A stretch of DNA of 14,440 nt, taken from Gammaproteobacteria bacterium UBA6968. Its GTDB lineage: Bacteria; Pseudomonadota; Gammaproteobacteria; Pseudomonadales; Azotimanducaceae. This document shows positions 7,504 through 14,312 of this stretch, piece by piece. Numbering within the stretch: position 1 is the stretch's first letter; the number at the start of each line of letters is the position of its first letter. The notes under the pieces were generated by a model. That model was given only the letters and a program-made list of their open reading frames with translations, did no database searches and was not told the origin of the DNA. Location: the NCBI GenBank assembly GCA_002450255.1, contig DJYW01000068.1, forward strand, positions 1 to 14,440. The letters run 5' to 3'. Made by a program: the position numbers and the translations under genes.

Positions 7504-8065
7504 TTCTGACTCCCCGTCTTTTTACCAATTTTCTTGTTTCCGATGTTTCGGCGGCCGATTGGCCACTGGCACGATCCCACAGCAGCGAGAGAGGGCTAAA
7601 CAAATAGCCTGCCCTTCGATCCGGAAACAGAAAAACGGACCTAGTGCTACTACCTAGATTTATACAGGTATTTTCTCAGTCTTTGGAGGGCCAATTAGGG
7701 TTGTAGCAAGTTCGCAGCGGTTGGTGCTGTCAACGTGACATTTTTAGCGTCTGAAAAAGCCGATTTAAGGTGCCGGGGATGAGACTGGGTGACAAGGCTT
7801 ATAAAATGCCGTTATCGGAATCATATGCCAGGAATTATGTCAGGCCCTGCCGAGCAGCACTGGCAAAAACCGCATAATTCCTGCCTATTGATCGCGCACA
7901 GCATCACCACGTATTGCTGACTCAAGATCAGGAAAAAAATCACATTGCCTACAGCCGCGCACTTGCTGCACCAAAGCCGGGTTTATGCGTAGTTGGGTAT
8001 TGGGGTTTTAGCAAGCGACTAACGCTTAATCGTTATGTGACGAAATAGTCTGGCCTAACAACACC
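7504..8065. other. 562-base spacer between the DUF1330 gene and the S8 protease; leader region of the protease
   Basis: No convincing gene lies here. On the minus strand it must hold the protease promoter. A TTGACA (minus strand, about 7738-7733) has no good -10 at standard spacing, and a TATAAA (about 7665) lacks a good -35, so I assign no promoter. Structures present are the 7829-7883 inverted repeat (listed separately), a GGCTA/TAGCC hairpin at 7594-7609 and a TAACG/CGTTA pair at 8020-8035. I looked for a GEMM-type cyclic-di-GMP riboswitch and found none of its conserved blocks. Confidence 0.5.
7829..7883. repeat. 11-bp perfect inverted repeat enclosing nested hairpins
   Basis: CAGGAATTATG (7829-7839) and CATAATTCCTG (7873-7883) are perfect inverted copies. 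Inside, GCC/GGC (7844-7846 and 7862-7864) and CTGC/GCAG (7847-7850 and 7854-7857, CGA loop) can pair further, making a compact 55-base fold. No T run follows on either strand, so it is not a standard terminator. A repetitive extragenic palindrome, a cruciform or a structured RNA are possible; copy number elsewhere in the genome cannot be seen. Confidence 0.6.
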
Positions 8066-8545
8066 CTAGCCGCCTAGACGCATGGCTTCTGCGATCTTTA
8101 GCAACCAATCGGGGTTACCCATATCTGCAAGCTTGGTTTCGATGTTCAACTGCCCCTGCAGCCCAGCGGTACGATGCACCGATAACTCACGCCAGGCCTC
8201 ACTGCTGGACATAGCAACCATGGCTTTCCGATTCGGATAGGCGGCAATCGCGACTTCATCCCATAATTGATCAGCTTGCCCCAAGGTCAAAAAAGTGACA
8301 TCCGCAGCAAATACCAGCGCGCCGCCATATACCGGCAACAGATCGGCAACGCCGCGACCATAAATCTGATACGCATCACGTCCAGACAAATCGGTCTCAC
8401 GGCCGTCTTCATACGTCGCTGTATCCTTAAAATGAAGCAAATTCACCATGAATATCGGATGGTCTGGGCCACCAGACATTAGATGTTGTATTTGCTCTGG
8501 GCGGGTCGGGCCCAATTCGTTGGTGACAGTAAAAGTAGACATCAT
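8066..8545 (-). CDS. DUF1330 family protein (dimeric alpha/beta-barrel fold)
   Basis: This small cytoplasmic protein of 159 residues, without signal peptide or membrane segment, fits the DUF1330 pattern. That pattern includes a PIFMVNLLHFKD strand, an acidic GRDAYQIYGRGV helix, the GGxLVFAADV strand, the turn-helix AIAAYPNRKAMVAM, and SSSEAWRELSVHRTAGL. The family adopts a ferredoxin-like dimeric barrel and has no established general reaction; a role with small carbonyl or aromatic substrates is only suggested by the neighbouring catabolic genes. Two adjacent ATG codons are available. CGGAG lies 3 bases before the first (8545) and 6 bases before the second (8542), so 8542 is probably the true start. 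A 249-base spacer separates it from the upstream DsbA-like gene, so it may have its own promoter. Confidence 0.85.
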   Translation of the reverse strand: MMSTFTVTNELGPTRPEQIQHLMSGGPDHPIFMVNLLHFKDTATYEDGRETDLSGRDAYQIYGRGVADLLPVYGGALVFAADVTFLTLGQADQLWDEVAIAAYPNRKAMVAMSSSEAWRELSVHRTAGLQGQLNIETKLADMGNPDWLLKIAEAMRLGG

Positions 8546-8563
8546 TTTCTCCGTTTTAGTGCA

Positions 8564-8577
8564 GTCGATTGTTCGAC
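8564..8577. promoter_or_regulatory. Short palindrome upstream of the DUF1330 gene, candidate operator
   Basis: GTCGA-TTGT-TCGAC is a perfect 5-bp inverted repeat with a 4-base centre, 19 bases upstream of the first ATG of the DUF1330 gene. The position and size suit a regulator site near the transcription start. It is short enough to occur by chance. Confidence 0.3.
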
Positions 8578-8697
8578 CGCGCCGCTTTAGTTGCGCCTTT
8601 TTACAGCTGCGTCTACACAGCCGGACCTGCTACTACGGTCCTGCTATGAGCGCCTCGGTGCTACAGCACTGCCGGTAGAGCCCTGCTATGAAAACCG

Positions 8698-8771
8698 CCA
8701 CTAAAAAACGCTCAGTGAAAAAGGCTGTATAAATCAAGCCCACTTAAAAATTAATTTAGCGCCACTTAAAA
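8698..8771. repeat. Three phased direct repeats of CCACTtAAAA
   Basis: CCACTAAAAA (8698-8707), CCACTTAAAA (8740-8749) and CCACTTAAAA (8762-8771) occur in the same orientation with start-to-start spacings of 42 and 22 bases, close to whole turns of the helix. They lie in the spacer between the stop of the tandem DsbA-like gene (8795) and the DUF1330 promoter region. They may be binding sites of one regulator or simply AT-rich spacer similarity. Confidence 0.35.
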
Positions 8772-8794
8772 CTAACCTGTGGCCGCTGATTTAT

Positions 8795-10210
8795 TTACCG
8801 CGATTGGGCCGCGAGCGCCGCTTCGATTAGCCATAAGCGATCCTGACCCCAAGTTGCTGTCTGATTGACGCGAAACGACGGCACGCCCCAAAGCCCAAAC
8901 TGAAACAGTTCGGTTCGATTCGCCTCCGCCTCGACCTGCCAGTCGGTCGAGCCCAACAATCCCTTCGCGGCCGCCCAAGACAGGCCTGCTCTTTCTACCA
9001 ACTTGGCCAGGCCACGATCGCTGCCGGCATCAATCCCCTCAGACCAAACGCCCTGCATAAAAGATAGACAATACTCATAGCCGCGGCCTGAGCTAATGGC
9101 CCAGGGCAAAATAGCGTAACCACGCTCCACCGGCCGGCCAACGGGATCGGCTATGCGACCAAAGGGAACCCCCAGCCGCTGCGCCTCTCGGGCCACGTCC
9201 TTGAGAATATAAAACCCTTTTGCACGTCGCACCGGTAGATTGCGCATGACCATAGGCAGCACGAAACGAAGCTTTAACTCCGCGCCATAAGCTCGCGCCA
9301 ACTGAGCAGCGCGCTCGATTGCGATATAGGTATAGGGGCTGCGAAAAGATAAATAAAAGTGCAATTCGGCTGGTTCGTTCACCACAGTCTCTGCAGCATC
9401 TAAATCAGCATTTAAGTCGGCTTTGGGCCTGGCATCCGAACCGGCATCTAGACCGGTATTTAGCGCAGGATTTGCAGTCACTACTCCCGCCGCCGGTCTC
9501 GAATCTTGCCTGTTTTGAGAGCGCCCCGCGCTGTTAGGAAAGAGAAAGATTTCGTGAGCCGAGGTCGTACCCAGATTCAGATCACGCAAGCGCTGCTCCA
9601 GGTACGGCAGCCGATCCAGCCCCCAATACCATTCGCCTTCGTAGTAGCACATCGCGCTGAGGTAATGGCCTAACTTTTCGCGCACGGCATCACCCTGCGC
9701 TTTGATCTCTGCGGCGTCAAAGTCCAATGCGACGAGTTCGCCCGCCCAAAGACTTGCGCTGATGTCCGGCGCGTCAGTGAGAAAACGGCCTGTCATTATA
9801 GCTTTGGCGAAATGACTTTCGGCCGCCGCGATCTGTGCCGGTGCTGGTCGCTCTCTGGCTAGAGGCTGTTCAACTGATTCGGTATTGGCTTGTAGAGCCA
9901 TGCGCGCGGCCAGCTGTTGGGCATCTTTAAGCGCATAATCATCCAGCAGTTGACGCTCCGGTGCAGCCCAATCAGCCGGCGGGTTGACCAAGTGCGGTAG
10001 GACTTCAACGGCATAGGATTCTGCCAGGCGATGCAGCGCCGGCAGCATAAGATGGGCATAAGGATCATCAGCCTGATGGAAATAAAATACTTGATGGTCG
10101 CGACCCTGACGCAAGCGTTTCGTTTCTGCAGTTTGCCGCTGCCGAGCCTGCCGCTGCGGTGCCAACAGTAGCGATGTCACGCGAGCACCAATAAACGCCT
10201 TTACTGACAT
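8795..10210 (-). CDS. Tandem-domain DsbA / 2-hydroxychromene-2-carboxylate isomerase-like protein
   Basis: This 471-residue protein carries two thioredoxin-fold domains of the DsbA/kappa-GST/HCCA isomerase superfamily. Domain 1 (about 38-215) begins VFYFHQADDPYAHL, with Asp-Pro-Tyr (49-51) where HCCA isomerases have Ser-Pro-Tyr, and ends WYWGLDRLPYLEQRL. I find no GVP(T/S) cis-proline loop before that end. Domain 2 (about 282-470) is more canonical: FYLSFRSPYTYIA with S291-P292-Y293, cis-proline loop GVPSF (P444) and WGQDRLWLIE. Neither domain has a CxxC pair, so disulfide exchange is unlikely and a glutathione-dependent isomerase- or transferase-like role is more plausible. A basic 35-residue N-terminus is not a clear signal peptide. 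A low-complexity linker (about 225-278) contains a degenerate 12-base repeat. The start at 10210 has GGGGAAG about 5 bases upstream. The thiolase terminator lies just upstream, so it is transcribed separately. Confidence 0.85.
   Translation of the reverse strand: MSVKAFIGARVTSLLLAPQRQARQRQTAETKRLRQGRDHQVFYFHQADDPYAHLMLPALHRLAESYAVEVLPHLVNPPADWAAPERQLLDDYALKDAQQLAARMALQANTESVEQPLARERPAPAQIAAAESHFAKAIMTGRFLTDAPDISASLWAGELVALDFDAAEIKAQGDAVREKLGHYLSAMCYYEGEWYWGLDRLPYLEQRLRDLNLGTTSAHEIFLFPNSAGRSQNRQDSRPAAGVVTANPALNTGLDAGSDARPKADLNADLDAAETVVNEPAELHFYLSFRSPYTYIAIERAAQLARAYGAELKLRFVLPMVMRNLPVRRAKGFYILKDVAREAQRLGVPFGRIADPVGRPVERGYAILPWAISSGRGYEYCLSFMQGVWSEGIDAGSDRGLAKLVERAGLSWAAAKGLLGSTDWQVEAEANRTELFQFGLWGVPSFRVNQTATWGQDRLWLIEAALAAQSR
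9396..9467 (-). repeat. Degenerate 12-base tandem repeat in the interdomain linker
   Basis: Six consecutive 12-base units can be laid out on the plus strand, with a GCATCTAAATCA-like consensus (GCATTTAAGTCG, GCATCCGAACCG, GCATCTAGACCG and others). They encode four-residue units of the Asp-Ala-Leu-Asn type (TGLDAGSDA, KADLNADLDA) in the linker between the two domains. The unit length keeps the frame, so copy number can change without breaking the gene. Confidence 0.6.
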
Positions 10211-10258
10211 TTAGCTTCCCCGTTAACTTTCAGCGACCCCCAAGCAAGTCTCCGCAAA

Positions 10259-10288
10259 TCGTTTTAACGAATTCCCTGAATAGAATTC
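10259..10288. promoter_or_regulatory. Palindrome cluster in the leader of the 8795-10210 gene
   Basis: TCGTT-TT-AACGA (10259-10270) overlaps one GAATTC (10269-10274), and a second GAATTC follows at 10283-10288. The cluster lies 49 to 78 bases upstream of the ATG at 10210, between that gene and the preceding terminator, where its promoter must be. I could not assign -35 and -10 boxes with confidence. Confidence 0.25.
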
Positions 10289-10308
10289 GAGGGTACGCCG
10301 AATTGAGC

Positions 10309-10346
10309 AAAAAAAAAACGCTGAGGCACTCTGTGCATCAGCGTTT
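10309..10346 (-). terminator. Strong Rho-independent terminator after the thiolase gene
   Basis: On the minus strand AAACGCTGA (10346-10338) pairs with TCAGCGTTT (10324-10316). Inside, after one mismatch, GCAC pairs with GTGC around a 3-base loop, and the stem runs directly into an unbroken run of ten T residues (10318-10309). It lies about 130 bases past the thiolase stop and closes the thiolase transcript. Confidence 0.93.
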
Positions 10347-10473
10347 CATTGGCTGGACAGGATCGCTGCCTTCCCCTCGCTCCAACCGAGCCTCAAGATT
10401 AGCTTCGCCATGCCAACCCTAGCGCCACCTTAATCGCCATCGACTTCGATAGCGGAGGCTCAGGTCGCGAGCG

Positions 10474-11670
10474 CTAGAGAACTTCAAACAGTCCCGCTGC
10501 ACCCATGCCACCACCGATGCACATGGTCGAAACCACATACTTAGCGCCACGTCGCTTACCTTCGATCAAAGCATGAGCGACCATGCGCGAGCCTGACATT
10601 CCATAAGGGTGCCCGATAGAAATCGCGCCGCCATTTACGTTCAGCAGTTCATCGGGAATTCCAAGCTTATCGCGGCAGTAAACTACCTGCACAGCGAACG
10701 CTTCGTTAAGTTCCCACAAACCGATGTCGTCCATCGTCAGACCATTTTTCTCGAGCAACTTGGGAATGGCAAATACCGGCCCGATGCCCATTTCGTCTGC
10801 CTGCGTGCCGGCTACAGCCATGCCGCGATAGGCGCCCAACGGCTGCAAACCCTTCTTTTCGGCTACCGATGCTTCCATCAATACACAGGCGGACGCACCG
10901 TCTGACAACTGCGAGGCATTGCCGGCAGTAACATGACGGCCTTCCTGAATGACCTGACCGCCGCTGAACACGGGCTGCAAGCCAGAAAGGGCGTCTAAGG
11001 TAGTCGTTGGTCGATTACCTTCGTCCTTATCCAGGTTTACTTCAATCTCGTTAACTTCCCCGGTCTCTTTGTTCATCAGCTTCATAACCGATGGCAACGC
11101 GACAATTTCGTCATCAAAAGCGCCGGCCTGCTGTGCCGCCGCAGTACGCGCCTGCGACTGCGCAGAAAACTCGTCTTGCGCCTCACGGCTAACGTTATAG
11201 CGTTCGCCCACGATTTCCGCGGTCTCAATCATCGCCATATAGAGCGCTGGCTGATTTTTTAACAACCATGGACTCGGCGTTGTGAACATATCGCCGGTTT
11301 GGTTGCTGGAAATGGATTCCACGCCGCCGCCAATGGCCACGTCCATGCCATCAGAAATAATTTGCTTAGCCGCGATCCCAATCGCCATCATGCCCGAAGA
11401 GCACTGCCGGTCGATGCTTTGGCCAGGCACGGTGTCGGGCAAACCTGCTTCTAGCAGACACTGACGAGCTGTATTGAATGCGCTGCTTCCCATTTGCAGG
11501 GCGGCACCCATGACGACGTCTTCGACTTCTGCAGGATCAATGTTGGCACGCTGTACGGCATGCTTGATGGCGTGGGCACCGAGAGCCTGACCTGGGGTGC
11601 TGTTGAACGCGCCTCGATACGCTTTACCAATTGGGGTTCGCGCCGTGGAGACAATTACCGCTTCTCTCAT
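10474..11670 (-). CDS. Thiolase family acetyl-CoA C-acyltransferase
   Basis: This 398-residue enzyme has the usual thiolase length. It carries C90 in DRQCSSGM (acyl-accepting nucleophile), NEAF at 322-325, H354 in [10 protein letters not shown], and C384 in MCIGGGMG (general base), so it should be active. Thiolases cleave 3-ketoacyl-CoA with CoA at the end of beta-oxidation or condense two acyl-CoAs. The sequence resembles the degradative acyltransferase group more than biosynthetic acetoacetyl-CoA thiolases, and the absence of adjacent biosynthetic genes agrees, but this is not decisive. AAGGAG stands 5 bases before the ATG. The flavin oxidoreductase gene lies 148 bases upstream on the same strand, with a strong hairpin between them, and a terminator follows. 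No adjacent fadB-type gene is visible. Confidence 0.93.
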   Translation of the reverse strand: MREAVIVSTARTPIGKAYRGAFNSTPGQALGAHAIKHAVQRANIDPAEVEDVVMGAALQMGSSAFNTARQCLLEAGLPDTVPGQSIDRQCSSGMMAIGIAAKQIISDGMDVAIGGGVESISSNQTGDMFTTPSPWLLKNQPALYMAMIETAEIVGERYNVSREAQDEFSAQSQARTAAAQQAGAFDDEIVALPSVMKLMNKETGEVNEIEVNLDKDEGNRPTTTLDALSGLQPVFSGGQVIQEGRHVTAGNASQLSDGASACVLMEASVAEKKGLQPLGAYRGMAVAGTQADEMGIGPVFAIPKLLEKNGLTMDDIGLWELNEAFAVQVVYCRDKLGIPDELLNVNGGAISIGHPYGMSGSRMVAHALIEGKRRGAKYVVSTMCIGGGMGAAGLFEVL

Positions 11671-11713
11671 CTCAACTCCTTAATTATCGGAAGGTCTATG
11701 AACATTATTCTTT

Positions 11714-11743
11714 CCAGGCTGAGTCGCTAACGCGACTCGCTGG
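11714..11743. repeat. Strong hairpin between the flavin oxidoreductase and thiolase genes
   Basis: GAGTCGC (11721-11727) and GCGACTC (11732-11738) form a perfect 7-bp stem with a TAAC loop. CCAG (11714-11717) and CTGG (11740-11743) extend it after an asymmetric bulge. It lies 44 bases upstream of the thiolase ATG. No T run follows on the minus strand, so full termination is unlikely. An operator, a processing site or a transcript-stabilising structure would fit. Confidence 0.55.
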
Positions 11744-11818
11744 ATGGTGTTGCTAAGGACTAGGTCGTTGGCCGCGATGGTCACGCAGCCAACTGTTTTA
11801 GGCGTTTGTACGCCGCGA

Positions 11819-12796
11819 TTAAGCCGCAGCGAAACGCGCCAGGCGCTCGCCGATCAAGGCATCGGCTTCGCTCATGATGCGGTCGACCAGCTCTTGGACG
11901 GTCGGGATATCGTAGACCAGGCCCGCAACCATACCGCAAGACCATGCGCCGGCATCCATGGTACCTTGGGTCATGATCTTCGGATAAACCCCGGCTACTT
12001 CACCAGCTACGTCTTCAAACTTGATGTGTGCGCCCAACTGCTTTTCTTTTTCGAGCAACCGTTCCACAGCATCATTGGTAAGCACTCGCTCGGTATTACG
12101 TAATGGGCGCATAACCAGGCGGGTGTCTAATTCAGACGCCCCCAGAATGGCCTGCTTCACGTTCTCATGCACAGGTGCTTCCTTAGTCGCTATAAAACGT
12201 GTGCCCATGTTCATACCTTCTGCTCCCATGGCCAAAGACGCAACCAAGGAACGCGCATCCGCCATACCACCAGACGCGACAAACGGGATTTCCAACTCGT
12301 CAGCGGCGCGAGGCAACAAGATAAAATTCGGGATATCGTCTTCGCCTGGGTGACCGCCACATTCGAAGCCATCTACAGAAACTGCATCGCAGCCGATTTC
12401 CTGAGCTTTGATGGAGTGACGCACAGAGGTGCACTTGTGGATGACTTTAATGCCCGCTTCTTTTAATTGTGGCAGCCATTTCGCCGGATTGTTGCCCGCC
12501 GTTTCGACGACTTTAACGCCGCTCTTGATAATACAATCCACTAAACCCGGATAATCAGGCGGTGTGACAGAAGGCAGAAAAGTGAGATTAACGCCAAAGG
12601 GCTTATCGGTCATTTCGCGACAACGCGCGATCTCGTTCGCCAGCTTCTCCGGCGTGCCCTGCGTTAGCCCGGTGATGATGCCGAGGCCACCTGCGTTAGA
12701 AACCGCAGCCGCCATTTCGGCCAAACCAACATAGTGCATGCCACCCTGGATAATAGGGTGTTCGATACCAAATAATTCTGTAATCCGGGTTTTCAT
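11819..12796 (-). CDS. Nitronate monooxygenase-superfamily flavin oxidoreductase, PA1024-like (possible NADH:quinone reductase)
   Basis: This 325-residue FMN TIM-barrel protein belongs to the 2-nitropropane dioxygenase/nitronate monooxygenase superfamily. Visible landmarks are HPIIQGGM (13-20), the NLTFLP strand (70-75), VVETAGN (96-102), KVIHKC (117-122), FECGGHPGEDD (144-154, with H149), ASGGMAD (174-180, phosphate binding) and MGTRFIAT (197-204). The stretches ETAGNxP, VIHKCTxVRHxxKA and DGFECxGHPGEDDIP match what I remember of Pseudomonas aeruginosa PA1024. That protein was annotated as a nitronate monooxygenase but was shown to be an NADH:quinone oxidoreductase, so the reductase role is the better guess. 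AGGAG sits 7 bases before the ATG. It lies between a tandem DsbA-like gene and a thiolase, probably co-transcribed with the thiolase. Confidence 0.88.
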   Translation of the reverse strand: MKTRITELFGIEHPIIQGGMHYVGLAEMAAAVSNAGGLGIITGLTQGTPEKLANEIARCREMTDKPFGVNLTFLPSVTPPDYPGLVDCIIKSGVKVVETAGNNPAKWLPQLKEAGIKVIHKCTSVRHSIKAQEIGCDAVSVDGFECGGHPGEDDIPNFILLPRAADELEIPFVASGGMADARSLVASLAMGAEGMNMGTRFIATKEAPVHENVKQAILGASELDTRLVMRPLRNTERVLTNDAVERLLEKEKQLGAHIKFEDVAGEVAGVYPKIMTQGTMDAGAWSCGMVAGLVYDIPTVQELVDRIMSEADALIGERLARFAAA

Positions 12797-12959
12797 GATT
12801 TGTCTCCTGACCGTTACTAAAATTTTCGCCGCGATACCTTAGCCCAAGCAATATTAAAAGTCTGCGTTAATCATGCTTTAGACAAAGGCGGATCTGGAGG
12901 CCGTAAAATTCGGTTATTTCCTAAACTGGGCACATGCCACAGCCCATCCGCCAGACGCG

Positions 12960-14309
12960 CTAACTCTGCAAAGGCGCAACGCCTAACAAACGCGCCTCGA
13001 TCAGCGGCAAATGTTGGCGGCCCTGCAAAATTTCTTCGCCTAAGCGATACATAGGCGTTTGCTTTATAGAGGGCGGTATAGCGGTGCTAAGCGTGGTCGC
13101 CGCCCGTTGCTCGAAGGCCTGCCGCCAGGCTTCTCCATCCAACCCCAAAGCATCGATGAGCGCGACGATGGAATCTGTCGAAGCAATGCTTTGCTGCTGC
13201 TGCCAATAGCGCGCCATCACCGTTTGCACATAGGCTGAAGCGGCACTCGGCCGGGTATGCTGGACCCAAACCAATCCAGCCGCGGCAAACTGAGTGTCGA
13301 AAGGCGTATACAAATCGGCCAATGGATGCGCCGCATAACGCGCAAGATCCGTTGCAATGTAATGACCGCGGCGACGCCGGTGCAAAATGCTGCGGTCGTC
13401 GTTGAGACTAGGCTTCGAAAGCGTTTTTAGGGGGGGTGTGGCGAGCGGATGCCAGATCAAATCAACGCCAAGACGCTCCGCCATCGCGATAGTAGGCGCA
13501 ACGGCCAGGTAACTGGCAGGACTATTAAAATCGACAAACACTTCCAAAGTAGCTGCGAGGGCCGGTGATTTGCCCTGAGCGGCAGCAAGCTCTAAATCAA
13601 TTTTGGCGGGCAAGTCGTAGGCAACATCTGGCGCCGGCCCTTGTTCACCGCCCAAGTGCCAACGAATCCGGGGTAAATGTTCTCTCCCGAAGTAAATCGC
13701 CGGCGCTTCTCCTGACCCACGCGCAACGACAAAAGTGGGCACACCATATACACCCGCAGCGAAGGCTGCTTCTTGTTGGTCTCGATGCGCCTGTCCGCCC
13801 ACACCACCCACATACTCGGCAAATCCTGCCGTGGGGACTCCAGCAGAGGCTAACAGTGCCTCTATCGCAGACAGTGACTCTGCATCCAACTCGCGCTTCC
13901 AAAAAGGTACGTACACCAGATCAATGAAACGATGCATCGCGGCCTCGCTATGCTGCTTCGCCCATTGCATCCCCAACGCCGGTAAATCGGTGTTCCAGAT
14001 TTTAACCGTTCCGCGCACCGTCAGGTCACGCAAATTGGCGTAACGACGGCAGTCGTAGTAGGCGTACTTCACGCCAGACCACTGTTCTTCGCTGCGATTT
14101 TGCTTTGCTACCTTGCCGGCTTTATCCAGCTTCGCGGTACCAAGATAACTTGGAATATCCAGCACAAAAGGGCGCCAATCCGCGCTAAGCCCCAATTCAT
14201 TCAACATGCGCCGCGTTGGCTCTACGGCAAGGTAGGCATACGGACTCTTGAAGTCGATATAGACAATAAGCGAGCGATCGCTTTCTAACGGATGGTATTC
14301 TCTTGACAT
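12960..14309 (-). CDS. Second tandem-domain DsbA / HCCA-isomerase-like protein
   Basis: This 449-residue cytoplasmic-type protein has two DsbA/HCCA isomerase/kappa-GST-like domains. Domain 1 (about 12-220) starts VYIDFKSPYAYLA with S22-P23-Y24, has the cis-proline loop GVPTF (P191) and ends FGREHLPRI. Domain 2 (about 253-443) starts VFVDFNSPASYLA with S263-P264-A265, has QTPMY (P419) in place of GVPTF and ends GRQHLPLIE. No CxxC is present, so redox chemistry like DsbA is not expected; a glutathione-linked isomerase or transferase role on an aromatic or acyl compound is inferred from the serine-type active site. Its domain order of sequence quality (canonical first, divergent second) is the reverse of the protein at 8795-10210. 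GGGAG lies 6 bases before the ATG. The flavin oxidoreductase gene follows after 163 bases. Confidence 0.85.
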   Translation of the reverse strand: MSREYHPLESDRSLIVYIDFKSPYAYLAVEPTRRMLNELGLSADWRPFVLDIPSYLGTAKLDKAGKVAKQNRSEEQWSGVKYAYYDCRRYANLRDLTVRGTVKIWNTDLPALGMQWAKQHSEAAMHRFIDLVYVPFWKRELDAESLSAIEALLASAGVPTAGFAEYVGGVGGQAHRDQQEAAFAAGVYGVPTFVVARGSGEAPAIYFGREHLPRIRWHLGGEQGPAPDVAYDLPAKIDLELAAAQGKSPALAATLEVFVDFNSPASYLAVAPTIAMAERLGVDLIWHPLATPPLKTLSKPSLNDDRSILHRRRRGHYIATDLARYAAHPLADLYTPFDTQFAAAGLVWVQHTRPSAASAYVQTVMARYWQQQQSIASTDSIVALIDALGLDGEAWRQAFEQRAATTLSTAIPPSIKQTPMYRLGEEILQGRQHLPLIEARLLGVAPLQS

Positions 14310-14312
14310 AAT

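Noticed and set aside
7067..7657. Plus-strand 196-codon ORF across the start of the S8 protease
   Set aside because: It is antisense to the signal sequence and propeptide, has no family resemblance and no ribosome binding site; a shadow of the real gene.
7655..7675. CTGTATAAATCTAG as a LexA (SOS) box
   Set aside because: Only one half fits; the ACAG half at the required spacing is absent.
7504..7800. Cyclic-di-GMP (GEMM) riboswitch upstream of the secreted protease
   Set aside because: The conserved internal blocks and the tetraloop-receptor arrangement are not present.
7779..7877. Plus-strand 32-codon ORF beginning ATGAGACTGGG with AAGG upstream
   Set aside because: It overlaps the 7829-7883 inverted repeat, has no recognisable features, and its Shine-Dalgarno is weak; most likely chance.
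7992..8058. GTTGGGT ... GCCTAAC as integron attC core sites
   Set aside because: The two core-like sites are in the wrong order (attC needs RYYYAAC first and GTTRRRY last), and there is no integrase or cassette structure.
8688..8732. Plus-strand 14-codon lysine-rich peptide (MKTATKKRSVKK...)
   Set aside because: Resembles a histone-like tail but is only 14 codons in an AT-rich spacer, with no ribosome binding site.
12887..12952. GGCGGAT/ATCCGCC and TGGGC/GCCCA pairs as a terminator for the tandem DsbA-like gene at 12960-14309
   Set aside because: The stems are short or widely spaced, and what follows on the minus strand is GTTTAGG, not a T run; too weak to list as a terminator.
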